Shown here piece by piece: positions 42,860 to 55,276 of a stretch of 64,000 bases of DNA. The notes under the pieces are model-generated. The model worked only from the letters and a program-made list of their open reading frames with translations, was not told where the DNA came from and searched no databases. A program made the position numbers and the translations under genes. Numbering within the stretch: position 1 is the first letter of the stretch; each line of letters opens with the position of its first letter. Source of the DNA: Chrysomallon squamiferum (lineage: Eukaryota > Mollusca > Gastropoda > Neomphalida > Peltospiridae); contig CM022678.1 in NCBI GenBank assembly GCA_012295275.1, forward strand, positions 10,140,666 to 10,204,665, given 5' to 3'.

Positions 42860-42979
42860 GTGAGAGAAAGTTTCACAACTTAAACAATTTACTGTTCAGA
42901 TGAAAAGTTTAATAGTAAATATTGGTGAAATGTAGTACTTTAGTTGTTATACAGCATTTGTATTATTAACAGAATACAT

Positions 42980-43379
42980 CTATTTGTGTGTGTGTGTGTG
43001 TGTGTGTGTGAGTCAATGTATATGTGAAGTTGTGTGTTGTGTGAGTGTGTGTGTGTGTGTGAGTGTGTATGTGTGTTAATGTATATGTGAAGTTGTGTGT
43101 TGTGTGGGTGTGTGTGTGCGTGTGTTAATGTATATGTGAAATTGTGTGTGTGTGTGGGTGGGTGTGTGTGAGTTAATGTATATGTGAAGTTGTGTGTTGT
43201 GCGGGTGTGTGTGTGCGTGTGTTAATGTATATGTGAAATTGTGTGTGTGTGTGGGTGTGTGTGTGAGTTGATGTATATGTGAAGTTGTGTGTTGTGTGGG
43301 TGTGTGTGTGTGTGTGTGAGTGTGTATGTGTGTTAATGTATATGTGAAGTTGTGTGTTGTGTGGGTGTGTGTGTGTGTG

Positions 43380-43410
<31 letters not shown>

Positions 43411-43430
43411 GTGTGGGTGTGTGTGTTCTT
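42980..43430. repeat. GT-rich minisatellite in LRR-gene intron
   Basis: About seven irregular units of 45-65 bases centred on 'aatgtatatgtgaagttgtg' with variable GT runs. Confidence 0.92.
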
Positions 43431-43533
43431 ACATGGATATATTCCTGTATAGTCTGTCATCATATATCTTTCTCTGTGTATGTATATAAAATTTTAATAT
43501 TAGTTTAATTTCATTATTTATCTTTATTAACAG

Positions 43534-43649
43534 AAGCCAGGGTGTGTGTTATTGTCTGTATGTGTCAGTCAGTGTAATATGAGTGATGTTGGTCTAAAGA
43601 TTTGTGTACTGCAGTCACAGAAAATTCTTCTCACTGAACTTAACATCAG
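43534..43649 (+). CDS. Leucine-rich repeat exon
   Basis: Phase 0 entry after 'ttattaacag' joins …GLAAALK to 'KPGCVLLSVCVSQCNMSDVG', completing an LRR, then 'LLTELNIS' begins the next. The donor is uncertain: GTTGGG (phase 1) fits the next exon best, GTGTGT is an alternative. Confidence 0.75.
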
Positions 43650-43873
43650 TTGGGTGTGTCAGTAACTAGTCAATCAGATCTCAGCCTGATTAACCAATCA
43701 GACTACAGATAGAGATTAACCAATGAAACCACAGAATGATTAACCAACCAATCTTCAGAAAGAGATCAGCCAATCAGAATTATTTAGCTCAATATTATTT
43801 TTGTACACACTATGCTTATTTTAATGACTGACATTAAATTATTTTCTGCTAACTTACATTCTACACATTGTGA

Positions 43874-43930
<57 letters not shown>

Positions 43931-43931
43931 T
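43874..43931. repeat. (ATT)n microsatellite
   Basis: About 19 ATT units. Confidence 0.95.
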
Positions 43932-44087
43932 GTTTTTATTACCAGCTGTGATCACTTAATCTTGTATTCAGTTTCTGTCTGCTGCTTTCAATCATCCAAG
44001 ATGACAGCTTTTTATCTGAATGATGCAAAACCTAACAACCAAACACTTACTGTTGATGGTAAATTTAGTTTTGTAATATATATTATT

Positions 44088-44090
<3 letters not shown>

Positions 44091-44161
<71 letters not shown>
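44091..44161. repeat. (CT)n microsatellite
   Basis: About 35 CT units in an intron. Confidence 0.97.
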
Positions 44162-44165
<4 letters not shown>

Positions 44166-44311
44166 ATCTTATACACACATACACACGTGTATTTCATTCT
44201 AGATTTGACAAATTTGTCATTATTATATTTTTTCTACTTTCTTTTTCCATTTCTGCTGATAGTTAAGATATAGTTACAAGGTTTGTTAATACTGTTTTTC
44301 ATTTATTTCAG

Positions 44312-44476
44312 ATATTCCAGATTCCAAATCAGTCACAAGTTCTCTACAGGAATTAAGACTGAACTCCAGTTGTTTAACCAACCAGCTCTTTGAGTTTCCA
44401 TGGAAAACTCCTGTCTTTGAAAGATGTGGACATTGGAAATTGTTCTGATCTTTCTGTATCTGTCATTGACGATTTA
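44312..44476 (+). CDS. Leucine-rich repeat exon
   Basis: Acceptor 'catttatttcag'. 'SSLQELRLNSSCLTNQLFEF' then, one base later, 'GKLLSLKDVDIGNCSDLSVS', with donor GTTAAA after 'VIDDL' (phase 0). Both halves are LRR-like. The frames join if the TTT of 44395-44397 is TT. Confidence 0.7.
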
Positions 44477-44929
44477 GTTAAACTTACTTTTAATGCATAT
44501 AAATATTTATTTTTTGTTATATATTTGTAGTTGTATTAATTATTATGTATTTGTTATTAAGTATTAAAATATGTATAAACTGCTTGTTTCCTTTTTGTTT
44601 TTGTTCTCATGTTCTCATGTTCTATCTCTGAGTCTGTCGTTCAGCCTTTTATAATTAATTTTGTAAGTTTAGCTTTATGTATATTTATGTTCCTGAGAGT
44701 GAGGAAGTGTGAGTATATATACTGATAATTGCTATGCTAATAATAGTATATGTCTGTTTGTGTGTGTGTGCATTTGTGTGTGTCAGTGGTGTATATCAGC
44801 AATAGTGATAATTGCTACTATTCAGATAATAGTGTGTGTGTGTGTGTGTGTGTGTGAGCAAATATTTCGTTATCAGTTTATGTTTTTAAATGCCTGTTTT
44901 ATTTAAATTTACAATATTAGTCAGAATAA

Positions 44930-46290
44930 ACTAACAGCATATCTGAAGCACTACGTCAGCATGGAGTAACTCCAAGACAGAACAAATGTGGTGAGAGAAA
45001 ATTCAATTCCAGTTTCTGCAGCATTTTGCAGAGGACCATGCACTCATGGCCGAGTACAGGATTCAAGAGAAGTGATGTCAACACACTCCACACATCTGAG
45101 ACGAAGGCTTCACTTTGAGTCATTACAGACAATTTGCTATTGCACGAGGTAAGTTGATTGTGTCTTCACACAAAAGATTCTTCACAAGGATGTGTGCAAC
45201 CAAATAAATTATAACTATTGATAATGCTACTTTTTTCTTTCTTACTGTTCATTAATATTTGTTCCCCTCCTTGGTCCTTAGAACATTCTTTTTATTATGC
45301 AAAATATGACCATATTGCCACTGTGTCTTGTTTTAATGAATTTGTTTTATTTTTAATACTACATAGTTATTTGAATGAATAGATTGGTATATTTGTGGTA
45401 TATTTATTTTGTATACCTGTGTAAGGTTGTATAGATATTTTTATTTATGTATAGATGAATATACATGTTGATGTATGTATATAATTTAACATGTATACAT
45501 GTTTGTTGTAAAGAAAAGATTAAACACCCCCAACCTTTACTTCACTTCTGTATCTGGAGATAAATTAAAACAAACAATAAATTATAATTTATAGGAAAGG
45601 TTCTTGAAACAGTACACTAATTCAAATAATCGTGCATACTTTTATATTTTTACTTAATTTTTAAGTTTTAAAGTTATTGATATTGTTGTTCTTGATATTA
45701 AATTATTTAGAAATTGTTACTTGAAATAATTTTAACAATTTGCATTCATCGTTTTAATACTTATTTATTTATGTTGCTTTTTTTTTTTAGCTCATTGTGC
45801 CATAGGGAAATCCTCCTTTATTAATCTATGGAAGCTGCATGTTCCCTTCATAGTTGTTGGATGCCCTAGGACAGATCTGTGATGGCAGTCTAATATGGAA
45901 ATTTCTTTACTATATCATTTTCTACAGAAGTTTGGCCTGGGAGAAATGAAAGTGAACTTACTTTGTGACAATTGTAGCGGACAAAATAAGAGTCAATTTA
46001 TGTTGTGGTATGCTTGGAAGGTTTTGATTGGACTCCATACAGAAATAACACTTAATTTTATGCCTGCTGGCCATACCAAGTTTGCACCAGACTGGCGTTT
46101 TGGTTTAGTAAAGCGGAAGTTCAAATGTTCAGAAGTGGATTGCCTTGCTGATTTGTGTCAAGTTGTTGAATCCAGCACAACAAAGGAAATCAACCAAATT
46201 GTAGATTCTGAAACCAGAGATGTGCATGTGACAGTATATGACTGCAGGTGTACTTTGATGGGTGGTTTCATCCTCTTAAAGGAATGAAGT
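44930..46290 (+). mobile_element. Relic of the animal 'DNCxGQNK' transposase-like family
   Basis: Broken pieces in order: 'GVTPRQNKCGERK', 'STGFKRSDVNTLHTSETKAS', 'FINLWKLHVPFIVVGCPRTD' and a 130-codon open frame (45895-46287) with 'LLCDNCSGQNKSQFMLWYAW', 'TLNFMPAGHTKFAPDWRFGL' and a basic segment. These motifs define a protein family common in mollusc and cnidarian genomes (I believe it is catalogued as DUF7869), probably transposon-encoded. Stops and a 2-base insertion near 'TDLC' show this copy is dead. Confidence 0.82.
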
Positions 46291-47120
46291 CAATTCAGCA
46301 TTTCCTTTTTCTGCAGTGATAAACCAGGCATTGTATGTTATAAGCAAAGCATTATGATGCAGATTCCCAGTTTGAGATTGTTTTTGGAGCAGAGTTAATG
46401 AAGGCACAACTAACAGGACTTCCAGAACCTATGCACCTGTCCTGGGATTCCAGCTCGCTGACAGGAATACCTTCACCACAGCTACATTAACACTAACTTG
46501 AAACTGTTGGTAAAAATATTATTTTCAAATTACACCTTTGAATATGACAATTCTATATACTGCATATAAATAACACTCCATTATTACTAATTGATTTATA
46601 TCTCTCTCGATAATTCAAGCTTTCATAGCGGGAGAATAATAATTATTAAGGTGTTTACAACATAAATATATAAAGGACTTTCCAGGCATTTTATGCAAGC
46701 TTTCAAGTATTTTCAGGGCATATTTCTATCAAATTATGAACAAATTATTTGCTGTAAAAAAAACTACTTATTAATGGCTAGATTTCTTTTTCATTTTTTT
46801 TCTTCTTCTTCTTATTAATGTTTACATAATAACAGACCACTACTGAATTCATTTTTAATTTTTATTATTTTAGTGTATTGTATGAAAGCAATTTACAGTA
46901 ATTAAATATTAGAAAACATTCTGTTTTTAAATTGGTCACCTATTGTCATGATCCATACATATATACATGTTACCCTTAAAATAAAATAGTTCGTGTTTTT
47001 TTTCTAATATAAAGGAAGTAGCCTATCATTGATATTCAAGGTCTTATTAGAGAAATTTAAATATAACAATTTGTAAAAAGAAATTGAAAGGCAAGGAATG
47101 TTTTTAACTGGTACCAGTGG
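46291..47120. other. Intron; no exon recognised
   Basis: AT-rich, with nothing recognisable apart from the transposon relic's probable 3' flank. Confidence 0.4.
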
Positions 47121-47124
47121 GTGC

Positions 47125-47305
47125 AGCATGGTGCGATCTGTTCAAAGCTTGGTGTGATCTGTTCAAAGCATGGTGTGATCTGTTCAAAGCTTGGTGTGGT
47201 CTGTTCAAAGCATGGTGTGATCTGTTCAAAGCTTGGTGTGGTCTGTTCAAAGCTTGGTGTGGTCTGTTCAAAGCATGGTGTGGTCTGTTCAAAGCTTGGT
47301 GTGGC
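47125..47305 (+). repeat. 21-bp minisatellite, about nine copies
   Basis: Unit 'gcttggtgtggtctgttcaa' plus 'a', with 'gcatgg' and 'gtgatc' variants. 21 is divisible by three, so frames stay open on both strands (KAWCDLF units on plus), but no splice sites or flanking coding support were found. Confidence 0.95.
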
Positions 47306-47528
47306 TCCATTCTTTAACTGCCTAGGAACATTTCTATAATAACTGATCTAGTTGGTCCTTTTTAGTTGTTTGTTCTTTTGTTTGTAGATGCACTAAAAAG
47401 GTGCATTTTTACTTATTTTAAATAAAATATTTTGTTTTTAACTGGCATAAAATAATTTATAATTAGTTTTATGTGTGCTTATCCAGTATATAGAGTAATT
47501 ACTTGTAATACAATCTTGCTCTTTCTAG

Positions 47529-47609
47529 ACAAGATGCAGAAGTGAAATAGTCCTGACACAGATGTTGGGTGGATCAGGATGTACCACCCTGCAACTTTCT
47601 GCTTCTCTG
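47529..47609 (+). CDS. Downstream exon of LRR gene (27 codons)
   Basis: 81 bases, phase 0 in and out, acceptor 'cttgctctttctag', donor GTAAGA. 'IVLTQMLGGSGCTTLQLSAS' is compatible with a diverged LRR. The phase agrees with the exons on both sides. Confidence 0.65.
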
Positions 47610-48741
47610 GTAAGACTGCTAAATTAATGATTTGTTTTTTCTTAAAGTTTGTAACTTTCATGTTAATAAAGTGAAGAATACAAATTACCATAAGTTTTGT
47701 CTTCATAACATATAACAAAAAAACAAATAATAAAAAGATCAGGAGAGTTGAGTGATATACATCTTCAGAATGATCAGGGGTGAACTGATGATTAAAATAA
47801 GTATACACTTTAAAAGTTTCTTTTCAATATAACAATGTTTGTGAGTGGAAGAACATAATGTTGATGAATAAAGAAACTTAGTAATTTGTAAGAAGTAGTA
47901 GAAAATGTTTAAGACCACCCCTGTTCTTGCTTTTTCTTAGAAACTAAAAAAAATAAATTGATAATTAAAATTAGAAAATGGCATTTACAGGTTGATAATT
48001 ATCATACTACTCTATACTTTTAAAGTTATTTAAGATGGCAGTTGTAGTTAGTACATTTTATTTCTTCAATAAATTTACATTGTTCTGAAAATGGTTTTTT
48101 CTTATTAATTTTATATTAGGGTTTATTAATCATTTTAGGAATAACAATATAGTTATTTAAATATACTAATTCATTTTGTATTCATGCTTAAGTCAAATGT
48201 GTTCAACTGCATTTATATTTTATCTTTGAGAAATTATAAGAACATTTTCGGGATTTCTTCTGATTAAATTAACAATTAATTAAATTCAAATATTTACACT
48301 GTTTGTCTTCTTTGATGATGATTTTATTTTTATATACAGAACAGTACTGATTATTTTATATAAATGTTTCATAAAGCATGCCTATTTGCTTGATATTTTA
48401 AATGATGTTAAGTTTAGATGGAATAATGGTTTATGCACCAATAAACCTTGTCACAATTTGCATGCCAACATAATATAATAGTGAACAGCACATTTGTAAT
48501 TTGCTGTTATTAATATTAGTAATCTGAAATACATAGATAACTACAGGTGAAAGGTGTTTACAATATTAAATGGATTGAAATTAAGAATATAAAAACTTTA
48601 ATAACTTATTTTTATTATTAAAATTGTATGGAAAAAATTCTTCTTGCTAATAAAGTGAAATGCATTTAGAGCTGACAACAAAAATACTACTTGCACTTTA
48701 TTTTATATTATTTTATTAATGAATATTATATTTGGTTGTAG

Positions 48742-48795
48742 GATCCTAGACAACAGAATCAAGCTGCCTCAGCCAGCACTTCAGTTGAAAATGCT
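48742..48795 (+). CDS. Small exon of LRR gene (18 codons)
   Basis: 54 bases, acceptor 'atttggttgtag', donor GTAAGA, phase 0 both sides: 'DPRQQNQAASASTSVENA', a low-complexity linker. Small size lowers confidence. Confidence 0.6.
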
Positions 48796-49094
48796 GTAAG
48801 ACTAATTTTCAGAAAAGGTTAATTAGAGCACCAGAATGCTATTACATCACAGTCTTCCCTGTCCAGAGAAAGAGAAAATCTGTCTGAATGTTGTTCTTAC
48901 ATGTATCAAAACATGTATTTTGTGTTCCTATTTCTGAACTGTTATTAGATCTTGGTAACATTTTTTCATCTTATTACTCCAGCAGAGACTGCATTGTCAA
49001 TGTGATCAGAACATCCAGTGTACACATTGTACTTCATAGCAACTTGCACTGTTTTTATCATTGTGGTGTGCATGGTTATTCTAGTTTTTCTCGC

Positions 49095-49560
49095 TGAAAG
49101 AGGAATAGAGATTCATTATTGCTATGGAATGCCATCTTTGTGAAGAAAAAAATTAATGTGATGTGCATAGAGGTGTTCATTTTTTTTTAATATCTAATTT
49201 TTATATTATTTAAATCGGGGATAATCCATGGTTGGCTAGGGTAATCAATGTAAAATCAAAACTGTGTAATTAGATTTGTATGGACAAAATATAAAATGAT
49301 CTTATCTTCTTTTTCTTTACATTATTTAAATCGGGGGAAATCAACGGTTTGTTCGGGGTAATCAGTATAAATATAATTGAATATTATGTAATTAGGGGTG
49401 ATTAGAATTTTTGCATACATATATATATATAATGTTCTTTTACATTTTTTATATTATTTAGATCAAGGGAAATAAAGAATTTGTTGGGGGTAATTAACGT
49501 AAATGTAATTAGGGATAATTAGGGATAAATAAAATATTAGAATATCTTTCATAAAGAAAT
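49095..49560 (+). repeat. Repeat element, inverted partner of 59700-60252
   Basis: Starts 'ctgaaagaggaatagagatt', then 'gctatggaatgccat', then about four diverged units of 80-110 bases containing 'atttaaatcgggg' and 'gggtaatcaatgtaaa'. The reverse complement of 59700-60252 has the same start and units, so the edge at about 49095 is a true element boundary. Confidence 0.85.
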
Positions 49561-49823
49561 ATTTTTACATATTTTTATGAATTTAGATTTAAGACACATT
49601 TGTTCTTTTTAATTCGACCAGAATGTAAAATTTACAATTTGGATCCTTTTTTATAGATCTATATTTTTGTTTAAATTATTTGTTATTTATTATTAAACCC
49701 TATTGTAATAAGACACATGATGTTTATTTACAATAATTACTTTCTAACATTAGAGACAATTAAACACGATGGAAAAATACTTCTAACTAATTATTCTATT
49801 AAATGTTATTACTGTGTCTACAG

Positions 49824-49889
49824 AAAAGGCATGATTCTGGAATCAGCTTCAGTTACAAGAATATGGAGAAGATCATAAAACTTACTTAA
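49824..49889 (+). CDS. Probable terminal exon of LRR gene
   Basis: After acceptor 'ctgtgtctacag' phase 0 gives 'KRHDSGISFSYKNMEKIIKL' and then a stop (…LT, TAA at 49887-49889). The phase matches the 48742 exon. No polyadenylation signal was confirmed. Confidence 0.55.
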   Translation, partial: KRHDSGISFSYKNMEKIIKLT

Positions 49890-51425
49890 ACAGTTGATAT
49901 ATCTGCTGAAATAGACTAATTATTGATTTTTCTTTCCAAAGCAGTTTCCAGACAGAGAATTTGTTGACAATATACATCAATATTGATTGATTGTTCTCCA
50001 AAAGTTAACACTGGATGATTTTTGGTTTTATCAGGAAGGGAACAAAACATTTCCACTGTAATGACTGAGGACAGTGCAAAAGCTCTGTGCAGTTCTACAT
50101 TACAAATTATAAATTATTGCATAAGAAATGAAAATATGTGGAGCAATGATATTTTTAAATACAGAGCAGGTTTTAGAATTATGTTGTTCTCATAAAGAAT
50201 ATTAACACTTAACTTGAGAGCAACCTTAAGTGATTTAAAGAAATGGAGAGATGAATGACAGAGATATGAGACTGACTGTCTGATGGGAGATTAACAGGTA
50301 AAGAGATAAATAAGAAGAAACACTTAAAGAAAGAGAGAGATATTGATAGACTGATAGTTGGTTCAGTAGAAGTTAATAAATGAATTGATAGATGTAGATG
50401 AATTTGGCAGACAGGTAAAGATGACAATGGCCATCTATCTATTCTGTATATTCTTCTTTCTGTCATGTGTGTTTGTGTTCTAGGTTCAGTAGACATACAG
50501 ATGTACACATAAATCATACAGGTTGTAACACAGGCATAATTAGTTATGTATTTATGTAGTTTGACAGGAGCTGGATAGATGATTGGTGGATGGTTATTGA
50601 TCTGTTGTAATGTGGATAGATAAACAGATAGGTAGGTAGGTCAGTAGTTCAGTAGGTTGATATGTAAATGTATGGAAAGATAGACATACAGCGAGACAGA
50701 TAGATCAGTACTTCAGTAGATATATGTAGATATATGTAGTTAGTCACCTAATAAACAGCAGACAAGCAGAGATAGGTGTAGGATAGTAATGTGGAAGAAG
50801 GTTTAGGTATGCATAAGTTGGAGCAGAGAATAGTAAATAGATATGTTTGGGAAGGATAATTTGCTTGTGTTTTTTGAAGAGTGTGAATATACTGAATATC
50901 TGCATTCAAACATACAGAAAAATAGGGAGATTTGAAGGTGGATATTTAGTTATGTGGACAAGGATGTTTAAATGACTGACAGATGTTATTGATGGTTACT
51001 GATGTCAGTGGATGGACAAGATAAAAGAAAATTAGATATATAACTGTGTTAGGTATGTTGATTATGTTGATAAACTGAGAAAATGTAAAGCTAGACATAC
51101 ATACAGAGATGTATTATACATAGGTGATGCATACACATAAGAAAATCCATGTGTGTGTGTGTGTGTGTTGTGCCAGTGAAGTAATAAGGATTGTGAATGA
51201 GAGTTATAAATGGACAGTAACACAGACAGATAGCTATGTAAAGTAGTTATAATTATTTAGGGAGATAGTCAGGAAGATGAATAGGTGATTCATGGATGGC
51301 TATTGATGGAATATAATGTAGATGGATAGATAAATGTGTGTGTGTGTATATGAGTTGTGTGTGTGTGTGTGTGTGTGTGCGTGCTCAGATGGATGTATAG
51401 ATGGATGGATTGGTCAGTCCACTAA
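49890..51425. repeat. Degenerate GATA/GACA tetranucleotide tract
   Basis: From about 50250 the sequence is rich in 'gataga', 'agacagac' and 'ggtcagta' with short GT runs at 51150 and 51355-51380. It seems to be the diverged edge of the 57-bp array that follows. No exon seen. Confidence 0.7.
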
Positions 51426-51434
51426 GAGTGGAAC

Positions 51435-51840
51435 AGCTAAATAGCTAAACAGACAGGCAGGTCAGTAGGTTCAATAGACAGACAGAGAGATATACAGATA
51501 GCTAAACAGACAGGCAGGTCAGTAGGTTCAATAGACAGACAGACAGATATACGGATAGCTAAACAGACAGGCAGGTCAGTAGGCTCAATAGACAGACAGA
51601 CAGATACACAGATAGCTAAACAGATAGGCAGGTCAGTAGGCTCAATAGACAGACAGACAGATACACAGATAGCTAAACAGATAGGCAGGTCAGTAGGCTC
51701 AATAGATAGACAGAAAGATATACGGATAGCTAAACAGACAGGCAGGTCAGTAGGTTCAATAGACAGACAGACAGATATACAGATAGCTAAACAGATAGGC
51801 AGGTCAGTAGGCTCAATAGATAGACAGAAAGATATGATAC
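51435..51840 (+). repeat. 57-bp minisatellite, about seven copies
   Basis: Unit 'agctaaacagacaggcaggt', 'cagtaggttcaatagacaga', 'cagacagatatacggat'. Copies alternate between 'acagacagg'/'gttcaatagac' and 'acagatagg'/'gctcaatagat' forms, suggesting higher-order amplification. Confidence 0.94.
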
Positions 51841-52204
51841 AGAGATAGACACATTGATCGCTTGAGAATAGATTGATATGTTAGATAGACAATAATTAGG
51901 TATATATAAATATATATATATATATTGATAGATATATACAGCTGTATGGTAGCAGCATTAACAATAACAGAACAAATTTTGAAAAATAAAAATAATAATA
52001 ATGATATAGTTTGGAATTTAGATTTCTGTTTCATTTAGTTCGTTAAGTGTATGAGATATGCTGTTTAATTATTCAACGAAGATAACAAAAAATAATTGTA
52101 ATACACAAAAATTATTCACATAATAGAAGATTGTAACAGCGGAATAATAAAAAGATAGTTTAAGAAATAAAAACGAATAACTACTGAATTAAATATTAAG
52201 TATG

Positions 52205-52300
52205 ATTCAAATTCGGGTCCGGACATGGGAGTGAGATGTGTACGCATGCCCTCCTGCCCTAGGCCCCCGCGCGCCAGCTGTCTGTCCCGCCCTCACAAAA
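52205..52300. other. GC-rich island in AT-rich DNA
   Basis: 'ccctaggcccccgcgcgcca' and neighbours, about 60% GC by eye against about 30% around it. It directly precedes the 95-bp array. No function assigned. Confidence 0.6.
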
Positions 52301-52414
52301 ATAGAAAATTTAAAGTTTCTTGTCAGCATGTTCATGTGTGTGAGATTCTGTTCCACAGCAAACTTTACGATTCCAGATTCATCTATGAAAGAGTGTGAAA
52401 CAAAAATCAAGTAA

Positions 52415-53045
52415 AAAATTATATCGATTAGACTTATCTCCCTTTAGTGATATGTGTTCACAAGCATAGATTATGTCCCTTACGTGAGATGTACTCACAA
52501 AGCAAATTAAAAATTACATCGATTAGAGTTATCTCCCTTTAGTGACATGTATTCACAAAAATAGTTTAGTTATCTTCTTTATGTGAGATGTACTCACTAA
52601 GCAAAGCAAAAATTACATCAGTTAGAGTTATCTCCCTTTAGTGATATGTGTTCACAAAGATAGGTTAGAGTTATGTCCCTTACGTGATATGTACTCACCA
52701 AGCTTTCGTACGCTAATTATCCGTACAGAATAAATGGAACCTCCAAAAACTCTGTACGCCGAGATTCGATCCACTGTTTATATATAATATGGTCGCGTGA
52801 CATAAGCCGTAACGTGTCACAAAAATGGGAGTAGTTTACTCGATTAGAGTTATCACCCTTTAGTGATATGTGTTCACAAACATATATTAGAGTTATGGCC
52901 CTTACGTAAGATGTACTTACTAAGCAAAGTAAACATTACATCGATCAGAGTTATTTCCCTTTAGTGATATGTGTTCACAAAGATTGATTAGAATTATGTC
53001 TCTTATGCGAGATGTACTAACGAAGTTTACATACGCTAATTAATG
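52415..53045 (+). repeat. ~95-bp satellite, about five copies
   Basis: Unit built on 'gattagagttatctcccttt', 'agtgatatgtgttcacaaa', 'cttacgtgagatgtactcac' and 'aaagcaaa'. Copies three and five end in a different tail ('cgctaattatccgtacaga', 'cgctaattaatggaacctcc'). Confidence 0.88.
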
Positions 53046-53084
53046 GAACCTCCAATTGGCTAGTCGCCAGGTCACCAAATGTGA

Positions 53085-53161
53085 CCAAAGTTCCGTTTAG
53101 ACGACTGGGGGTGTTAAAAATACTATGGAATAGTAGCGCAAAAAAAAAAAAAAAAAAAAAA

Positions 53162-53192
<31 letters not shown>

Positions 53193-53260
53193 TTTTCTAT
53201 AAGTTATAACACAAGAGCCACAGATAATAATTTTATCGAAAATATTTATTTCACTAAGAC
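53085..53260. repeat. Dispersed repeat, pair with 28925-29040
   Basis: 'gaccaaagttccgttt', a poly(A)/AAT tract (53141-53190), then 'ttttttctataagttataac'. Same order as at 28925. Confidence 0.75.
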
Positions 53261-55094
53261 TGCTATTGCAGAGGGTAAGGATTCATTTGAATAATGTGTA
53301 ATTTTTGTAACAGATTAAGTGATATTTATTGGAATCTGTTCTGGGATATATTTAAAGGAGTAAATATAATTTTAAGGATATTGCATCAATTCTTAGATTA
53401 ACTGATTTTATACTGTATTTTCTTTTTTTTTAATTTAATTGGGATATTTTAGGTTATGTTTTTGAATTTATTTAATCAAACATTTGTGTTTATTTATTTG
53501 TTTGAATTAAAGTTTGGCTCTCAGTTTTTCAGTTGCTATCAAGATGTTTTTAAGTGTAAATTCAATTTTTAATTCGTTGAATGTGTCATATAGAGTTAGG
53601 TGGTCACTGTGAAAATTTGATCAGAGAAATAAGTATGCTTCATAGCTTCAGAAATTCCACAGCTACAGTTTGGTGTTGTGTTTATTTTGTGTTTGAATTT
53701 GATTGTGTTTAGATTGGTGGAGTAGCTGATTCTGAGTTTGGTAATGTTGTTGTTTTTGTCAGTCACTGAATGATTGATAAAAATTTGACCATTCATGAAT
53801 TTTTTCTTTTACTCTTTAAAATTTAACATGTTTTTAATGTAAAATGAATTTTATATTCAAGTCTGTAGTCAACACTAAATAATTTCTTCTATATATTATT
53901 CACTAAATATTATTTAAGTTAAAAAGCTATATAACTATTTCACGTGAATAAAATATTATAAAATGTATTAACTTTTACCTAGTAACAAAATAATAATAAT
54001 AATAATAATAATAATAAACACATTCACAAAACACATGCACACACACTGACACACACAAACACCCACCCAAGGTAAAAGTGCTTTACCATATTAACTGTAA
54101 ACATTTATTTTAAACACAGATAATAAATTCTTCTCATTTTCCTTTTTTTTCATTAATTGATTTTAATTTATTTTTTATTTATATTTTGTTTTACTTTACT
54201 TACTTATAATGTTATTATGCTATTGTTATTAATATTATTATTATTATTACTTTTTAGTTTGTCTGTTTATTGTTATTTTCATTTTCTTTTCAGGCCAAAT
54301 TAAAATCATTTTTGACATGGATATTGCAGAAGCATATGGAGAAAATGTTCCAAATGAATTTAAAGAACCTTTTTTCATGAAAAATCAGATGAGTTAAATA
54401 TTTTACAAATTTCTTATCTTTTAAGATACGTGTACTAATTATTAAAGTTATTAACAGCTATGCTTTGTCACTTTTGAATATATACAAACTTTATATAAAC
54501 CTGATAATTATTTTATTAAAAAAACAAAACAAAAAAACTAGATGATCTGAAAATTATCTATGAAGAGATCTGTGTTTCTTTTCATGACCCTTTTTGCTAC
54601 AGTACAGTTCAGTTATAAGATTAAAAATTACTTATCATGTATCTTTAAAAACAAATTTAATCCTTCCATCACAATATGTGTTTAATGCAAAAGCAAATAC
54701 CTATCATATACATGTTGTTAAATAAAACATCAATTCCTTCTTTTTCTTGTTAACATATTACATATTATACTTATCATAACCAATAATAGATGAAAATGTG
54801 TATGGTAAAGTACTATTAATGTTTTATTATTTGTGTTAGTATTACTACTACTACTACTACTACCACTACTATTATTGTTGTGGTTTATTATTTAATTCAT
54901 TGTATTCACCATTATTATATTATACAGAGACTGGTAGGTGAATGTAGAGGTAGCTGTACAGCCAAACAGAAACAATGTAAAATAAATTAAAATTTAACTG
55001 AAATAATGACAGAATTTTATTTTTAATATATAAATATTTTATTACAGTTTTGTTTGATTGGATTGGACTACTTACAAGTATATTTTGAAACAAA
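53261..55094. other. AT-rich DNA with one possible terminal exon
   Basis: The only exon-like piece is plus 54295-54398: after 'tttcttttcag' it reads 'DMDIAEAYGENVPNEFKEPF' and ends at a stop. Nothing links it to a gene. The rest holds AAT and ACT triplets and no recognisable feature. Confidence 0.35.
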
Positions 55095-55131
55095 CTACAA
55101 AATAACAGAATAGTTTAGATGTGTGTGTGTG

Positions 55132-55164
<33 letters not shown>

Positions 55165-55276
55165 TTTGTCAGCATCAAGTCGTCATGCATGAACAGTTGA
55201 ACAGCTGTGAACTTCTTGAAGCTGTTCTCGCCAAGAAAGACCGAGGAAATATCCCCAACAGACTGAGTACCTGAGA
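55095..55276 (-). CDS. Exon 9 (last) of unknown nine-exon gene
   Basis: Acceptor 'ttattttccag' before 55276. It reads 'SGTQSVGDISSVFLGENSFK' and 'KFTAVQLFMHDDLMLTK', then a His-Thr tail encoded by the (GT/CA)n tract, stop at 55097-55095. Entry phase 1 fits exon 8 once a G is added at 55805-55806. The microsatellite-coded tail means its length may vary between alleles. Confidence 0.65.

Noticed and set aside
47104-47339. Trp/Cys-rich heptad protein (KAWCDLF repeats)
   Set aside because: The 21-base unit keeps frames open on both strands by length alone; no start context, splice sites or flanking coding sequence.
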